64,000 bases of DNA. Source: Gentiana macrophylla. Lineage: Eukaryota; Streptophyta; Magnoliopsida; Gentianales; Gentianaceae. Each line of letters opens with the position of its first letter. Within the stretch, counting starts at the first letter, position 1. Where the stretch lies: positions 25,208,241-25,272,240 of the forward strand of contig CM047809.1 of assembly GCA_026214975.1 (NCBI GenBank), read 5' to 3'. Below are positions 10,496 to 23,524 of this stretch, in pieces. A program made the translations under genes and the position numbers. Below the pieces are notes generated by a model. That model saw only the letters and a list, made by a program, of their open reading frames with translations. It was not told where the DNA came from and ran no database searches.

Positions 10496-11345
10496 AGGTC
10501 TAGAAACTCTAGAGAAGTCCTTGAAAAACCTCTTATAGAATCCTGCGTGGCCAAGAAGGCTCGCAACATCTTTAAGTTCGTTGGAGGGGGTAACTTCTCT
10601 ATTACCTCTATCTTTGCCTTATCAACCTCTATTCCTTTCTTTGAAATCTTATGACCTAACACTATTCCTTCTGTAACAATGAAATGGCATTTCTCCCAGT
10701 TAAGTACAAGGTTGGTCTCTTCACATCTCTTTAGCGCTTAACTCAAGTTGTCCAAGCATTTATCAAAGCTATCTCCAAATACAGAGAAATCATCCATGAA
10801 AATTTACAGAAAATCCTCCACCGTGTCCGCAAATAATGACAATCATGCATATTTGGAAAGTTGCTGGTGCATTACAAAGTCCAAAAGGCATGCGATTGTA
10901 CGCAAATGTTCCGAAGGGACATGCGAAACTAGTCTTTTCTCGGTCTTCAGGGGCAATATGGATCTGATAGTAACCAGAATATCCATCTACCAAAAAGCAT
11001 GACTTCTTTATCTTTCCAACATCTAGTCGATGATTGGTAGGTAAAATGATCATTATGAGTTGCATCATTCAGTTTCATAAAATCAGTGCAAACTCGATGT
11101 CCAGTAATTAGCCTCACATGGAGTAACTCATCAAACTCATTAGGTTGGACAGTGAATCCTCCTTTCTTAGGCACCACATGAATTGGGCTTACCCGCTCAC
11201 TTTCTGCAATTGGGAAAATGATTCCCATTTCCAACATCTTTATAATCTCTTCCTTAACAACATCCTTCAGTTGTGGCGTCAACCTCATTTGTGGTTGTCC
11301 TACCACTTTCTTTTCAGGGTCTATAGAGATCTTATGCATGCACAC
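10496..11345 (-). pseudogene. RLG-1 reverse transcriptase
   Basis: The minus strand shows VKEEIIKMLEMGIIFPIA, VSPIHVVPKKGG, FLVDGYSGYYQIHIAPED (first catalytic Asp), the segment PFGTFAYNRMPFGLCNAPAT, and in a shifted frame FMDDFSVFG (catalytic FMDD, coded around 10770-10803). Deletions and frame changes occur near 11020-11060 and 10800. The catalytic residues themselves are preserved, but the domain is not in one frame. Confidence 0.85.
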
Positions 11346-11830
11346 CGATGGGCTTACTCCTCTAATACGTGCAATCGTCTACCCAAACACTCTATTATGC
11401 TCTCTCGGTACTCTTAAAAGTTTCTCTTCCTCTAAAGGTGATAGTAACGATGAAATTATGACGGGAAGAGTATCATCTTGTAAGTACATGTACTTCAGGT
11501 GATATGGTAAATATTTCAATGTAAAGTTCCTTGGTGGTTCCTCTAACGATGATCTTAACAGCTTACCAGTCAATTGTAGGTCAAAGAACTTGTGCCACGA
11601 AGGTCTATGAATTGTTCCTCCTAAATCCACAGAAGATATAGGATCTATTTCTCGCACTTGACCTTCGCTACACCCAGGCCAGGTCTTCTCATAACTTTCT
11701 TCTTCTTTTAGGAGCAAAGTCTATGCTACATCAGGGTCTAATTCCACTTGTTGATATAGTTCCAGAACAAGCTCGTCTATGACATCTAGCATGTAGCATG
11801 CTTCTTCTTCATCTTGAGCATACTTTATTG
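11346..11830 (-). pseudogene. RLG-1 spacer between protease and RT
   Basis: The minus strand encodes the conserved bridging segment of Athila-like pol: LEEPPRNFTLKYLPYHLKY, then DDTLPVIISSLLSPLEEEK, then LLRVPREHNRVFG, which precedes RT in this family (compare LEDPPADLVLKPLPKHLKY in RLG-2 at about 34755). No catalytic residues are expected here. Confidence 0.7.
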
Positions 11831-12640
11831 AATTCATCAGTGATTACTACTTTGTCCTCATTCACTCTCAAAATCAGTTCGACCTTATGAACATCTATCA
11901 ATGTCTTGCTCATTGCTAGGAAAGGTCTTCCTAAGATTAGTAGAACATCGTGGTTAGCCTCCATGTCTAGCACCACAATGTCTACGGGGAATATGAACTT
12001 ATCAACTTTCACCAAAACATCCTCCACCACTCCACATGGTTGCTTCATAGACTAATTGAGGGGTTATAGATGTTTCATTCAACTCTTTCATGCCTAACTT
12101 ATGAAAGATGGGGAGTAGCATTAGATTGACACTGGCTCCAAGATCACACAATGATTTGTTTAGGCACACTCCTCCATTTGTGCAAGGTATGAGGAAGCAC
12201 CCATGATCTTTACACTTATGAGGTAGTTTGCGTTGCAAAACTGCCGAGCATTCCTCATTATGGCATATAATCTCAAGGTCTAGCAATTTCCTTTGGGTAG
12301 ATATTGCTTCTTTCAACAATTTTGCATACTCTGGCATTCCGGCCAAAGCTTCTACAAAAGGTACATTAACTTGCAACTTCTTAAACATTTCTATGAATTT
12401 TTTTATAACGAACATCATTATTATTTGGCTTATATTTCTTAGGGGGGATAGGGTAACGTAGCAGGAAGTTACAGTTCGTGAAGACTTACCTGCTGACTGC
12501 TGCTGCTCTGCATGCTTCTCTGTTGAACTTTCAGACTCTCGGTTTACCGGAGTGGTGTCCCGGTTTGCGGGACCCTCTTTTTCTCCAGATTCTGCTGCGT
12601 TCTGATGTTGACTGCTTTCTGATCCTTCCTGGACAGTTGG
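11809..12640 (-). pseudogene. RLG-1 gag end and aspartic protease
   Basis: On the minus strand a gag/protease junction region (FIEMFKKLQVNVPFVEALA, then MPEYAKLLKE) is followed by the protease motif LCDLGASVNLM near 12140, then, in a second frame, [19 protein letters not shown] and LILGRPFLAMSKTLIDV. DLGAS replaces the textbook D-S/T-G-A, as is usual for Athila-like proteases. The same gag-protease junction is seen in RLG-3. The reading frame runs on artificially into the neighbouring element beyond 12647. Confidence 0.8.
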
Positions 12641-12647
12641 TATAACT

Positions 12648-14987
12648 TGTAACGCCCCGCTCCCGGATACCGAGTCCTTATCCAGAAGAGAACGTTCGGC
12701 GCGTATAGCATTAAATAAATCTAATATTATACGCAAGCCTCTACGTCGTCGTATCAATTAACCCAAAAGACTCGGGTAAAGGTCATAAATGCTACAAGAA
12801 TAGAAACTCAACATACTAAAGATAGAAATGTGTCCTCACACAACGAACGTCATACAAGTATGATGTCCAAAGAATCCTAAACTTGTCTTAAAAGAAGTAC
12901 AAACTTCATTACAAAATTCTAGAAATAAAAGAGCAACATCTGTCTAAAGAAGAAACGACAAAGTCTAGTGCAACAAGAAAAAAAAAGAAACTGGACGTAT
13001 CATCAACATCAATGCCATCAAAAGTCATCTTCATCAAACATCCTCGTCATCGAACTCATGGACAACATGTTCATACTCTCACCCCACAATGCACACAAAA
13101 GAAACATGCAAAGGAGGTAAGTACATAGGTACTTAGCAAGAGTGACAAGCTAATGAATAATTGTGCTTTACCACGAAAAGGTTCCTTTCATTATAATTAG
13201 GTTATCTTTATGTGTCCGAAACAACTCTAGGCTTCACTTCATGCTCATCAACATGTTGTGACTATTGGTTTTTAACCTAGCTTATTCTGTTACATCAGCA
13301 TTTAATGGCACTATGCATGGTGCTACTCACCACGAAGTAATTGGGTGCAACCTAATGGTGGATCACACCAATAGCCACGGAAGTCTAGTCTGGTAAACTC
13401 CGATAGTGTACCGGTTCGGTGAAGTCCCTCCATACGTAGGGTCTCGGACTTACGGGGTGATGTTCCACTGTACGTAGGGTCCAAAGACTTACAGAGTTAT
13501 CCACTTTTAGAATGCACACACATCGCGATATAGATTTGTGCCTTACCAAGAATGGATTGATGTTTAATCTTATAACTACACAAGTAAGTTTATTATTAAT
13601 TGTTATCTAGCCACCTAAGTATTTTCAAGTAAGAGCCCTCACATACACTACTCTCTTTCCTAGACCCACTAGATACGGACAAGGCCTAACAATTACACAA
13701 ACATTGATGAATACTAATTCATTAAAGCACAAGCCTTTCATGCTCTTTCGATGGATCCGCACTTCAAATCCCTTTAAGAGTACATTCGGTGCCGAAACTA
13801 AACGAATCAGAAGCTCAATCGAAGTTTGTTCATTTTCATTTAATCGTATTTAACATCATTAACAAAATTACAATTCAAGTTACGCATCACAATAATATTA
13901 ACCACAAAATCCATTTTCTACAAAATTATATATTCATATTTTTCGGAAAAAAAAATAACACAACACAACTATACATTATATATTATAAGATCATTTTTTA
14001 TTTTTTTTAACGCTGCTACCTTTTTATTTATTTATCTAATTCTGCTCCTTTTGGTTTTCGATAGTGCAGCAACAAAATTATATAATAGACTACTACAAAA
14101 TAACCAGAAAGAAGAAAGACTATATCTTAAATTATATATACTAAAATATTTACATATACTAGGAACTAAACAAAAATAGATCCACGTACCTGTACTATAA
14201 ACAGGGGAAAAAAACATATAAATAAACAAAAGGAAGGAAGAAAACATAAGAATAAACAAATACAAAACTAATCGAATTCATCCTATAGCAATTTGGTACA
14301 ATAAACGCAACCGAAAATCCATAAGCGCTGCTATTCAAATTTAACATCCATTTATTTTACCATAACATCATAAAACTATGATTACTCATTAGGAAGAGTC
14401 CATCACCTCATTAACAAGCAAAACCGACGCAAAACACAAATGGACTGCAGATCCTCTAAGCTTTCAACTCGAAACCTAAATGATCAACAATCAATCAAGG
14501 ATTAATTGCGATCAAGTGTTTCTAAACTAGTGAAACAACGATTTGAGGGATCAAACTCGACGAAAACCAAAACTAGGGCTTTTCTAGAAACTTACTGTTT
14601 AGAAAACGAAGAGTATGAAAACGATCGTCTTGTCCCAGTGATCGATTTCTTCAACTGCCGTCTGCACAAAATTCTGACGGATTAGCCGCACGATTGAAAA
14701 TTCCATTCCTTCACTTCCTGGCAACATGCGTTGCTCTTCTGCGTATTGCGTATTTAATCAGATTTTGTGTCGTGTGTGTTATGATGAATTAGGGGATAGT
14801 TTCCTTTTATAGCTATTAATTAAAATCATTTAATTAAATAACTAAATTTCTTTTAAATACCCTTAAATATATATATTTATCCGAAATATATATAAATAAA
14901 ATACTTTAATTCGTAAATCATTAAACATAATATTCCATTTCCGCAAAAAGACACCTCTGCCCATTTTCAAAAAAATGGGATATTACA
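12648..14987 (-). repeat. LARD LTR copy 1 (3' terminal)
   Basis: The minus strand starts TGTAATATCCC beside the PPT and ends GGGCGTTACA at the RLG-1 junction, 2340 bases. It includes short internal repeats of a CGTAGGGTC...GACTTACGG type near 13430-13500. No partner TSD can be tested because the far end of the array is truncated. Confidence 0.75.
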
Positions 14988-16675
14988 TTTCTCCCCCCTT
15001 AAACGGAATTTCGTCTTCGAAACTTGAACGTACTCAATCCATTGACCTTCCTTAGCAATTCCTTCTTCAACACAACCCAAAACCGGAGCTTCAATTGTTT
15101 TCCCCCGGACAACAACTAACTGATTCTGATCTTGCTAACCATGAACCAAAATTCTACCGATTCCCCAAACCGTTTAAACCCTTGTACACAAAAAACCCAA
15201 ACTGATCGACCACTCTTCTACTCGGGGCAACCACCACCGGAAGATACTTTCTTAAGTTTATAATCCAAGAAGAAAAAATTCTTGAATAGCCGACCTATAC
15301 CAAGAATCACACCAAGTCCGTAAAATCCAAAACTATAGGGTCCCTTTCTCAACGGTAGATTCCAACACAACCAACAACTTGTAGTAACTTAGCAACCTTG
15401 ATTCGTCTATCCAAAATGTCTTGTTTTAACCAAATGAATCCTTGAGATTGTTCTTACTAAATCTAAGGTGGGGTACCTGATTCTGAAACGGATCAACATG
15501 TTCCAACTGAATCACAACTGCCTTGAACCAAACCACTCGCTTCTTGTTGAGCACTAGAACAACAACACCTAGTCTCTACCTACCAAACTTCTTATTCCGG
15601 GTAAAAACTAGCTTAAGAATCGTAAAAAAACAAAGCATTCCCATATCCAATAATCAACCACACCATAACTTCCAGGGTGAATGAAAGACATCTATTCTTT
15701 CTTGACCAAAGGACTTAAATGGTTTTGAGAAATTCAGGTGCATACATAAGCCATGAAATTATTGATTTGCACAAAACAAACCGAACTGATTTTGAACATG
15801 AGGCAAAGAGAAATATGTAAGTATATAAGTTTTACATATGATGCTTAAAAATCAAAAAAATTGGAAAGCCATAGGTTGGTCAAAATAATTCTTTTCGTCT
15901 ACTGCTATAAGCTGTCAAAAAATTTCAGGACTTCACAAACTGTCTTGTGTTGCAGATTATGATCAAACCAAGAAGAATTTGCACTTGGTTCGAAAACAAA
16001 ACTTTTAGTGCAGGATGTTCTCTAGAACATATCAAAAATACAAGTCATTTTGAGGAGTATAGCTTATTGAAAACAGATTTATAAGTAAGAGAACCGCTGC
16101 AGAATTTTCTGTACAGAGTGCTCATCCTTGTCATGAAATTTATGAACAATCCAATTTGAAAACTTAGTTGATGTAAAGAGAGAAGTTGTAGATAAGACAA
16201 CTTTCTAAGTGACTGTAAATTTACAAAAAATTTTGTATTTCAGAAATGATATTACAAGGCATAGAGTAAGGTGAACAAAATCGCTTACTCGTTTTGCATA
16301 ACATCAGGTTACTAAAAGAAATGATTAGGAACAAATGTAGCCAATAAAAAAAATAGTTAAATACACCAAGAGAAAGAACATGTGAGGGAAGTCTGAAAGT
16401 TCTGAAAGAGAGGAGGGATTCTATTAAGAATCCTAGAGGAACGAACTTGAGGGAAACATGTAAGAGATGTGTGCTTAGAACTCAACCCAACCTTCGCTTA
16501 TGGAGACTCTTCACTTGGTCATAATGCAACTTAACCACGGTTTAAGGATTCTTAGTCTTACGAGATTTACCACCAAGATCAAGAGGGATCAGAGAGGTTC
16601 AACAAGGTCTAAGGAAATCTTATCTTAGAGGAAAGGAATCCTTAAACAACAAGGACGCTTGGCTTTGATACCAAA
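14988..16675 (-). other. LARD internal domain 1, non-coding
   Basis: Bounded by a PPT (minus AAGGGGGGAGAA, 14988-15000) and a PBS (minus TGGTATCAAAGCC, 16661-16673, one mismatch to the tRNA-iMet PBS). No open frame of any length or protein motif on either strand. It is repeated at 19031-20728. Confidence 0.75.
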
Positions 16676-19030
16676 TGTAACGCCCCGCTCCCGGATACCG
16701 AGTCCTTATCCTGAGAGAACGTTCGGCGCGTATAGCATTAAATTAATCTAATATTATACGTAAGCCTCTACGTCATCATATCAATTAAAAACAAACAGAA
16801 ACCCGAAAGACTCGGGTCATGGTCATAAATGCTACTAGAATTGAAACTCAACATACTAAAGATAGAAATGTGTCTTCAGACAATGAACGTCTTACAAGTA
16901 CGATGTCCAAAGAAACCTAAACTTTTCTTAAAAGAAGTACAAACTTCATTACAAAAGTCTAGAAATAAAATAGCAACATCTGTCTAAAGAAGAAGAAACG
17001 ACAAAGTCTAGTGCAACAAGAAATAAAAGAAACATGACGCATCATCAACATCAATGCCATCAAACATCTTATTCATCAAACATCCTCGTCATCGAACTCA
17101 TGGACAACCTGTTCATCTTCTCACCCCACAATGCACACAAAAGAAACATGCAAAGGAGGTAAGTACATAGGTACTTAGCAAGAGTGAGAAGCTAATGAAT
17201 AATTATGCTTTACCACGAAAAGGTTCCCTTTATTATTATTAGGTTACCTTTATGTGACCGACACAACTCTAGGGTACACTTCATGCTCATCAACATGTTG
17301 TGACTATTGGTTTCTAACCTAGCTTATCTATGTATCATCAGCATTCAAGGGCACTATGCATGGTGCTACTCACCATGAAGTAACTGGGTGCAACCTATTG
17401 GTGGATCACACCAATGGCCACGAAAGTCTAGTCTGGTAGACTCTGATAGTGTACAGGTTCGGTGAAGTCCCTCCATACGTAGGGTCTCGGACTTACGGGG
17501 TGGTGTTCCTCCATACGTAGGGTCCAAAGACTTACAGAGTTATCCACTTTCAGAACGCATACACATCGCGATATAGACTTGTGCCTTACCAAGAATGGAT
17601 TGATGTTTAATCTTTCAACTACACAAGTAAATTTATTATTAATTGTTAACTAGCCACCTAAGTATATTCAAGTAAGCTCCCTCACATACATTACTCTCTT
17701 TCCTAGACCACTAGATACGGGCAAGACCTAACAATTACACAGACATTGATGAATACTAATTCATCAAAGCACAAGTTTTTCATGCTCTTCCGACGGATCC
17801 GCACTTCAAATCCCTTTAAGAGTACATTCGGTGTCGAAATTAAACGAATCAGACCTCAATCGACGTTTGTTCATTTTCATTTAATCGTATTTAAGATCAT
17901 TAACAAAATTACAATTCAAGTTACGCATCACAATAATATTAACCACAAAATCCGTTTTCTACAAAATTGTATATTCATATTTTTCGAATAAGAAAATAAC
18001 ACAACACAACTATACATTATATATTATAAGATCATTTATTCTTTTTCTTTAATGCTTCTACCTTTTTATTTATTTATCTAATTCGGCTCCTTTTGGTTTT
18101 TCGATAGTGGAGCAACAAAATTATATAATAGACTACTACAAAATAACCAAAAAGAAGAAAGACTATATCTTAAATTATATATACTAAAATATTTACATTT
18201 ACTAGGAACTAAACAAAAATAGACCCACGTACCTGTACTATAAACTGGGGAAAAAAACATATAAATAAACAGAAGGAAGGAAGAAAACATAAGAATAAAC
18301 AAATTCAAAACTAATCGAATTCATCCTTTAGCAATTTGGTACAATAAACGCAACCGAAAATCTATAAGCGCCGCTATTCAAATTTAACATCCATTTATTT
18401 CACCATAACATCATAAACCTATGATTACTCATTAGGAAGAGTCTCTCACCTTATTAGCAAGCAAAACCAACGCAAAACACAAATGGACTGCAGATCCTCT
18501 AAGCCTACAACTCGAAACCTAAATGATCAACAATCAATCAAGGATTAATTGCGATCAAGTGTTTCTAAACTATTGAAACAACGATTTGAGGGATCACACT
18601 TGACGAAAACCAAAACTAGGGCTTTTCTAGAAACTTACTGTTTAGAAAACGAAGAGTATGAAAACGATCGCCTTCTCCCAGTGATCGATTATTTCTTATG
18701 CTGTCTGCACAAAATCCTAACGGATTAGCCGCGCGATTGATAATTCCATTCTTTCACTTCCTGGCAACATGCGTTGCTCTTCTGGGTATTGCGTATTTAA
18801 TCCGATTTTGCGTCTTGTGTGTTATGAGGAATTAGGGGATATTTTTCTTTTATAGCTATTAATTAAAATCCTTTAATTTAATAACTAAATTTCTTTTAAT
18901 TACCCTTAAATATTTATATTTATCCGAAATATATATAAATAAAATACTTGAATCCGTAAATCATTAAACATAATATTCCGTTTCCGCAAAAAGACACGTC
19001 TGCCTCTTTTCAAAAAGTCAGGATATGACA
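16676..19030 (-). repeat. LARD LTR copy 2 (central)
   Basis: About 2355 bases, TGTCATATCC to GTTACA on the minus strand. It is shared by the two internal domains, which is the signature of recombination between LTRs of two copies, or of repeated insertion, not of a single transposition. Confidence 0.75.
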
Positions 19031-20728
19031 TTTCTCCCCCCCTAAAAGGACTTTCGTCCTCGAAACTTGAACGTACTCAATCCATTGACCTTCCTTAGCA
19101 ATTCCTTCTTCAACACAACCCAAAACCGGAGCTTCACTTGTTTTCCCCTGGAACAACAACTAACCGATTCTGATCTTGCTAACCATGTACCAAAACTCTA
19201 CCGATTCCCCAAACCGTTTAAACCCTTGTACACATAACCCAACCTGATCGACCACTCTTCTACTCAGGGCAACCACCACCGGAAGATACTTTCTTATGTT
19301 TATAATCCAAGTAGACAAAATTCTTGAATATCCGACTTATACCAAGAATCACACCAAGTCCGTAGAATCCAAAACTATAGGGTCCCTTTCTAAACGGTAG
19401 ATTATAACACAACCAACAACTTGTAGTAACTTAGCAACCTTGATTCGTCTATCCAAAATGTCTTGTTATAACCAAATGAATCCTTGAGGTTGTTCTTACT
19501 AAATCAAAGGTGGGGTGCCTGATTCTGAAACGGATCAACATGTTCCAACTGAATCACAACTGCCTTGAACCAAAACCACTCGCTTCTTGTTGAGCACTAG
19601 AACAACAACACCTAGTCTCTACCTACCAAACTTCTTATTCGGGTAAAAACTAGCTTAAGAATCGTATAAGACAAAGCAAACCCATCTCCAATAATCTACC
19701 ACACCATAACTTCTAGGGTGAAAGAAAGGCATCTATTCTTTCTTCACCAAAGGACTTAAATGGTTTTGAGAAATTTAGATGCATACATAGACCATGAAAA
19801 AATTGATTTGCACAAAACAAACCGAACTGATTTTGAACATGAGGCAAAGAGAAATCTGTAAGTATATAAGTTTTACATATGATGCTTAAAATTCAAAAAA
19901 AAATTGAATGCCATAGGTCGGTCAAAATAATTCTTTTCGTCTACTGCTATAAGCTGTCAAAAAATTTCAGGACTTCACAAACTGTCTTGTGTTGCTGATT
20001 GTGATCAAACCAAGACGAATTTGCACTTGGTTTCAAAACCAAATTTTAGTGCAGGATGTTTTCTACAACATATTAAAAATCCAAGTCATTTGGAGGTGTT
20101 CAGTTTATTCAAAACAGATTGATGAGTAAGAGTACCGCTGCAGAATTTTCTGAACAGAGTGCTAATCCTTGTCATGAAATTTATGAACAATCCAATTTGA
20201 AAACTGAGTTGATGTAAAGAGAGAAGTTGTAGATAAGACAATTTTCTAAGTGACTGAAAATTTACAGAATTTTTGGTATTTCAGAAATGATATTACAAGG
20301 CATAGAGAAAGGTGAACAAAATCGTTTACTCGTTTTGCATAACATTAAGTTACTAAAAGAATTGATTAGGAACAAACGTAGAAAATATATATAAAAAAAA
20401 AAAAAATAGTTAAATCCACCAAGAGAAAGAACATGTGAGGGAAGTCTGAAAGTTCTAAAAGAAGGGAGGGATTCTATTAAGAATCCTAGAGGAATGAACT
20501 CGAGGGAATCACGTAAGAGATGTGTGCTTAGAACTCAACCTAACCTTCGCTTAAGGAGACTCTTCACATGGTCATAATGCAACTTAACCACTGTTTAAGG
20601 ATTCTTAGTCTTACAAGATTTACCACCAAGATCAAGAGGGATCAGAAAGGTTCAACAAGGTCTAAGGAAATCTTATCTTAGAGGAAAGGAATCCTTAAAC
20701 AACAAGAACGCTTGGCTTTGATACCAAC
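19031..20728 (-). other. LARD internal domain 2, non-coding
   Basis: Second copy of the internal domain with PPT (TTTCTCCCCCCC on the plus strand at about 19031-19042) and PBS at 20714-20726 (TGGTATCAAAGCC on the minus strand). It has small differences and an A-run near 20394 relative to copy 1. Confidence 0.75.
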
Positions 20729-22055
20729 TATAACGCCCCGCTCCCGGATACCTAGTCCTTATCCGGAAGAGAATGTTCGGCGCGTATAGCATTAAATTAA
20801 TCTATTATTAGACGCAAGCCTCTATGTCGTCGTATCAATTAAAAGCAAACGGAAACCTAAAAGACTCGGGTAAAGGTAATAAATGCTACTAGAATATAAA
20901 CTCAACATACTAAAGATAGAAATGTGTCCTCAGACAACGAACATCTTACAAGTATGATGTCCAAAGAAACCTAAACTTGTCTTAAAAGAAGTACAAACTA
21001 CATTACAAAAGTCTAGAAATAAAAGTGCAACATCTGTCTAAGGAAGAAGAAACGACAAAGTCTAGTGCAACAAGAAATAAAAGAAACTGGACGCATCATC
21101 AACATCAATGCCATCAAACGTCATCTTCATCAAACATCCTCGTCATTGAACTCATGGACCACCTGTTCACCCCACAATGCACACAAACGAAACATGCAAA
21201 GGAGGTAAGTACATAGGTACTTAACAAGAGTGAGAAGCTAATGAATAATTATGCCTTACCACGAAAAGGTTCCTTTTATACTTATTAGCTAGGTTATCTT
21301 TATGCGACCGACACAACTCTACGGTTCACTTCATGCTTATCAACAAGTTGTGACTATTGGTTTCTAACCTAGCTTATCTCTGTATCATCAGCATTCAATG
21401 GCACTATGCATGGTGCTACCACGAAGTAACTGGGTGCAACCTATTGGTGGATCACACCAATAGCCACGGAAGTCTAGTCTGGTCGACTCCGATAGTGTAC
21501 AGGTTCAGTGAAGTCCCTCCATACATAGGGTCTCGGACTTTCGGGGTGGTGTTCCTCTGTACGTAGGGTCCAAAGACTTACGAGTTATCCACTTTTAGAA
21601 CGCACACACATCGCGATATAGACTTGTGCCTTACCAAGAATGGATTGATGTTTAATCTTTTAACTACACAAGTACGTTTATCATTAATTGTTAACTAGCC
21701 ACCTAAGTATTTTCAAGTAAGCTCCATCACATACACTACTCTCTTTCCTAGACCACTAGATACTGACAAGGCCTAACAATTACACAGACAATGATAAATA
21801 CTAATTCATCAAAGCATAAGCCTTTCATGCTCTTCCGACGGATCCGAACATCAACTCCCTTTAAGTGTACATTCTGTGCCGAAACTAAACGAATCAGAAA
21901 CTCAATCGAGGCTTGTTCATTTTCATTTAATCTTATTTAAGATCATTAATAAAACTACAATTCAAGTTAGGCATTACAATATTATTAACCACAAAATCCG
22001 TTTTCTACCAAATTGTATATTCATATTTTTTCGGAAAAGAAAATAACACAACGCA
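20729..22055 (-). repeat. LARD LTR copy 3, truncated
   Basis: Matches the first about 1327 bases (plus-strand order) of LTR copies 1 and 2 and then stops inside the LTR near AAAATAACACAACG. Its terminal TG has become TA. The missing half means the true outer boundary of the array is lost. Confidence 0.75.
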
Positions 22056-23081
22056 TGTTGGTAGGGTAAGTGATGGTGGGATGAGTGATGACATGTGATG
22101 ATGAAAAATGTGATGGCAGGTGAATATTGCTATCCGCAGGAGACATGGTGGTGGGAAGGATAGTAGACGGGTGGTAGGGTGGTAACAAGTTCCTGCGCCC
22201 ACCCGGTTTTTTATCGTCGGTATATTAAAAACCTTATATAAATCAATCCAACACAGTTAGTTGTTTTAATTCAGCTCATCCGACCATATAAATATAATCC
22301 ATTAACTCATCCGACCTCCAATTCCTGATTCCGTTCCTGATGACGGCTAGAGTTCAGGATGGTGACGGTGAGTGGTAAGGTAGATTGTGCAATGGTGATG
22401 GTGTTGATGGGTGGGTGACAACAACAACTATTTAAAATCTAGACTGTGTTTTAGAATTTAATTTATTCCAAATATTCATCATTTTTAGATGGACCAAAAT
22501 GATGAATTATTAATAGGTCATTTAGTTGTATCTCCAACGCGTTAAAAGTATTAGAGAAAATAACATAAACATTTGATTCTATATTTCATTCTTAATATAA
22601 ATAAAAAAAAACATGTCATTATTTTAAAGTAAACCTTTCGAGTAAAAGTTGTCAAAAGTAGCACAAGTTGACCAAAATGCACGTAAATCAACATTTCCAA
22701 CTTTTCATCCGTTAATAAAAAGCTCCTCTTTTGGAGGTTGAATTGATAGAATATTATCATGAGGCATGCAATAGGCCCCGAAATCTTTTCACTAGTGCAA
22801 TCCAAACCCCACATAATAACTTTATACGATTTAATATCAATATTTATGTAATCTTGCCACATCGAAATTTAAACTTTTATGCTAGCAAACACATCTCAAC
22901 AACTATTCTATAAGTATAAAACAAATAATAATTCATAAAGTGTCACACCACTACCACCACCTCACTTCAAAAAGGTTACATTAAGCTTCTTGTACCTGAA
23001 GCAAGTATATTTTCAAGTATATGTTCTCTCTCTCAAAGAGTAGTTTCTAAGATAAGAAAGTGGGTTTGCTTTTTGAATTTT
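22056..23081. other. Non-coding DNA, GGTGATG-rich patches
   Basis: Patches rich in GTGATGG and GGTGGT words (22070-22180 and 22350-22420) surround otherwise anonymous AT-rich sequence. Nothing was recognised as a gene or as a bounded element. Confidence 0.4.
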
Positions 23082-23098
23082 GATCTTTAGATTTTTTT
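23082..23098. repeat. SINE target site duplication, left copy
   Basis: GATCTTTAGATTTTTTT, identical to 23253-23269 on the other side of the SINE. Confidence 0.85.
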
Positions 23099-23252
23099 TT
23101 AGTACTCTGTACACGCTCTAGTGGTTTGCCACTTAAGCATGTAAACTGTGCTTTCATGGGAAGACTGAGGTTCAACCCTCGCTTGGCGTAGTTTAGTTTA
23201 TGATGAGTGCGTGCGTATTTCGTTTAGGAAAAAAAAAAAAAAAAAAAAAAAA
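23099..23252 (+). mobile_element. tRNA-derived SINE with poly(A) tail and 17-bp TSD
   Basis: The body starts near AGTACTCTGTACACGCTC, has an A-box-like TAGTGGTTTGCC and an exact B box GGTTCAACCC about 50 bases later, and ends in a run of 24 A (23229-23252). The 17-base sequence GATCTTTAGATTTTTTT lies directly before (23082-23098) and after it (23253-23269), a perfect target site duplication. This is the classic layout of a pol III-transcribed SINE moved by a LINE in trans. The 17-of-17 TSD and uninterrupted A tail suggest a fairly young insertion. Confidence 0.85.
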
Positions 23253-23269
23253 GATCTTTAGATTTTTTT
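23253..23269. repeat. SINE target site duplication, right copy
   Basis: GATCTTTAGATTTTTTT, directly after the poly(A) tail and identical to the left copy at 23082-23098. Confidence 0.85.
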
Positions 23270-23524
23270 AAAAGCAAAGAGAGGGAGAGGGCCTTTGATT
23301 TGTAGGAACTTTCACAATACAAGTTTTATGTCATCATTGCTAAAAGGACTATATACTTTTATTTAGGAATTTATGTATTTATATGATGATTGAAATAATT
23401 GGTGATTACTACAACAAAGTCGGTATACAATAAAATGACATTTATATTTATCAATCTACGTAATTTTCACATCAATATTAAAAATCAAATATACATTCTT
23501 TTACGGGAATTATGATGCGTGTGA

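Larger units (their letters stand above)
5816..12647 (-). mobile_element. RLG-1: Athila-like gypsy element, 5' part missing
   Basis: In minus orientation the element shows a protease (about 12150), a pre-RT spacer, reverse transcriptase, RNase H, integrase, a chromodomain-free tail, a long non-coding 3' region, a PPT and a 3' LTR. Gag and the 5' LTR are missing: at 12648 the sequence switches to the LTR of a non-coding element. The order RT-RNase H-integrase and the tail lacking a chromodomain point to the non-chromovirus (Athila/Tat) branch. It inserted into RLC-B. No TSD can be checked because its other end is lost. Confidence 0.85.
12648..22055 (-). mobile_element. LARD-like long-LTR non-coding element, tandem array
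   Basis: The unit TAACGCCCCGCTCCCGG recurs at 12650, 16678 and 20731, and between these points the sequence repeats with clear similarity at a period of about 4.03-4.05 kb. In minus orientation each period is an LTR (about 2.34 kb), a tRNA-iMet-like PBS, a non-coding internal part (about 1.69 kb) and a PPT. The array therefore reads LTR-internal-LTR-internal-LTR, the last LTR lacking its first half. No gag or pol motif is found anywhere, so the element is non-autonomous. It cuts RLG-1 at 12647. Confidence 0.8.

Noticed and set aside
12648..12757. N-terminal extension of the RLG-1 gag-protease reading frame
   Set aside because: The frame runs open into the LTR of the inserted non-coding element by chance; the gypsy sequence ends at 12647.
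13789..18308. Short open frames repeated at about 13.8, 14.1, 17.8 and 18.1 kb
   Set aside because: They are the same AT-rich LTR sequence in two LARD copies; the frames are not conserved in length between copies.
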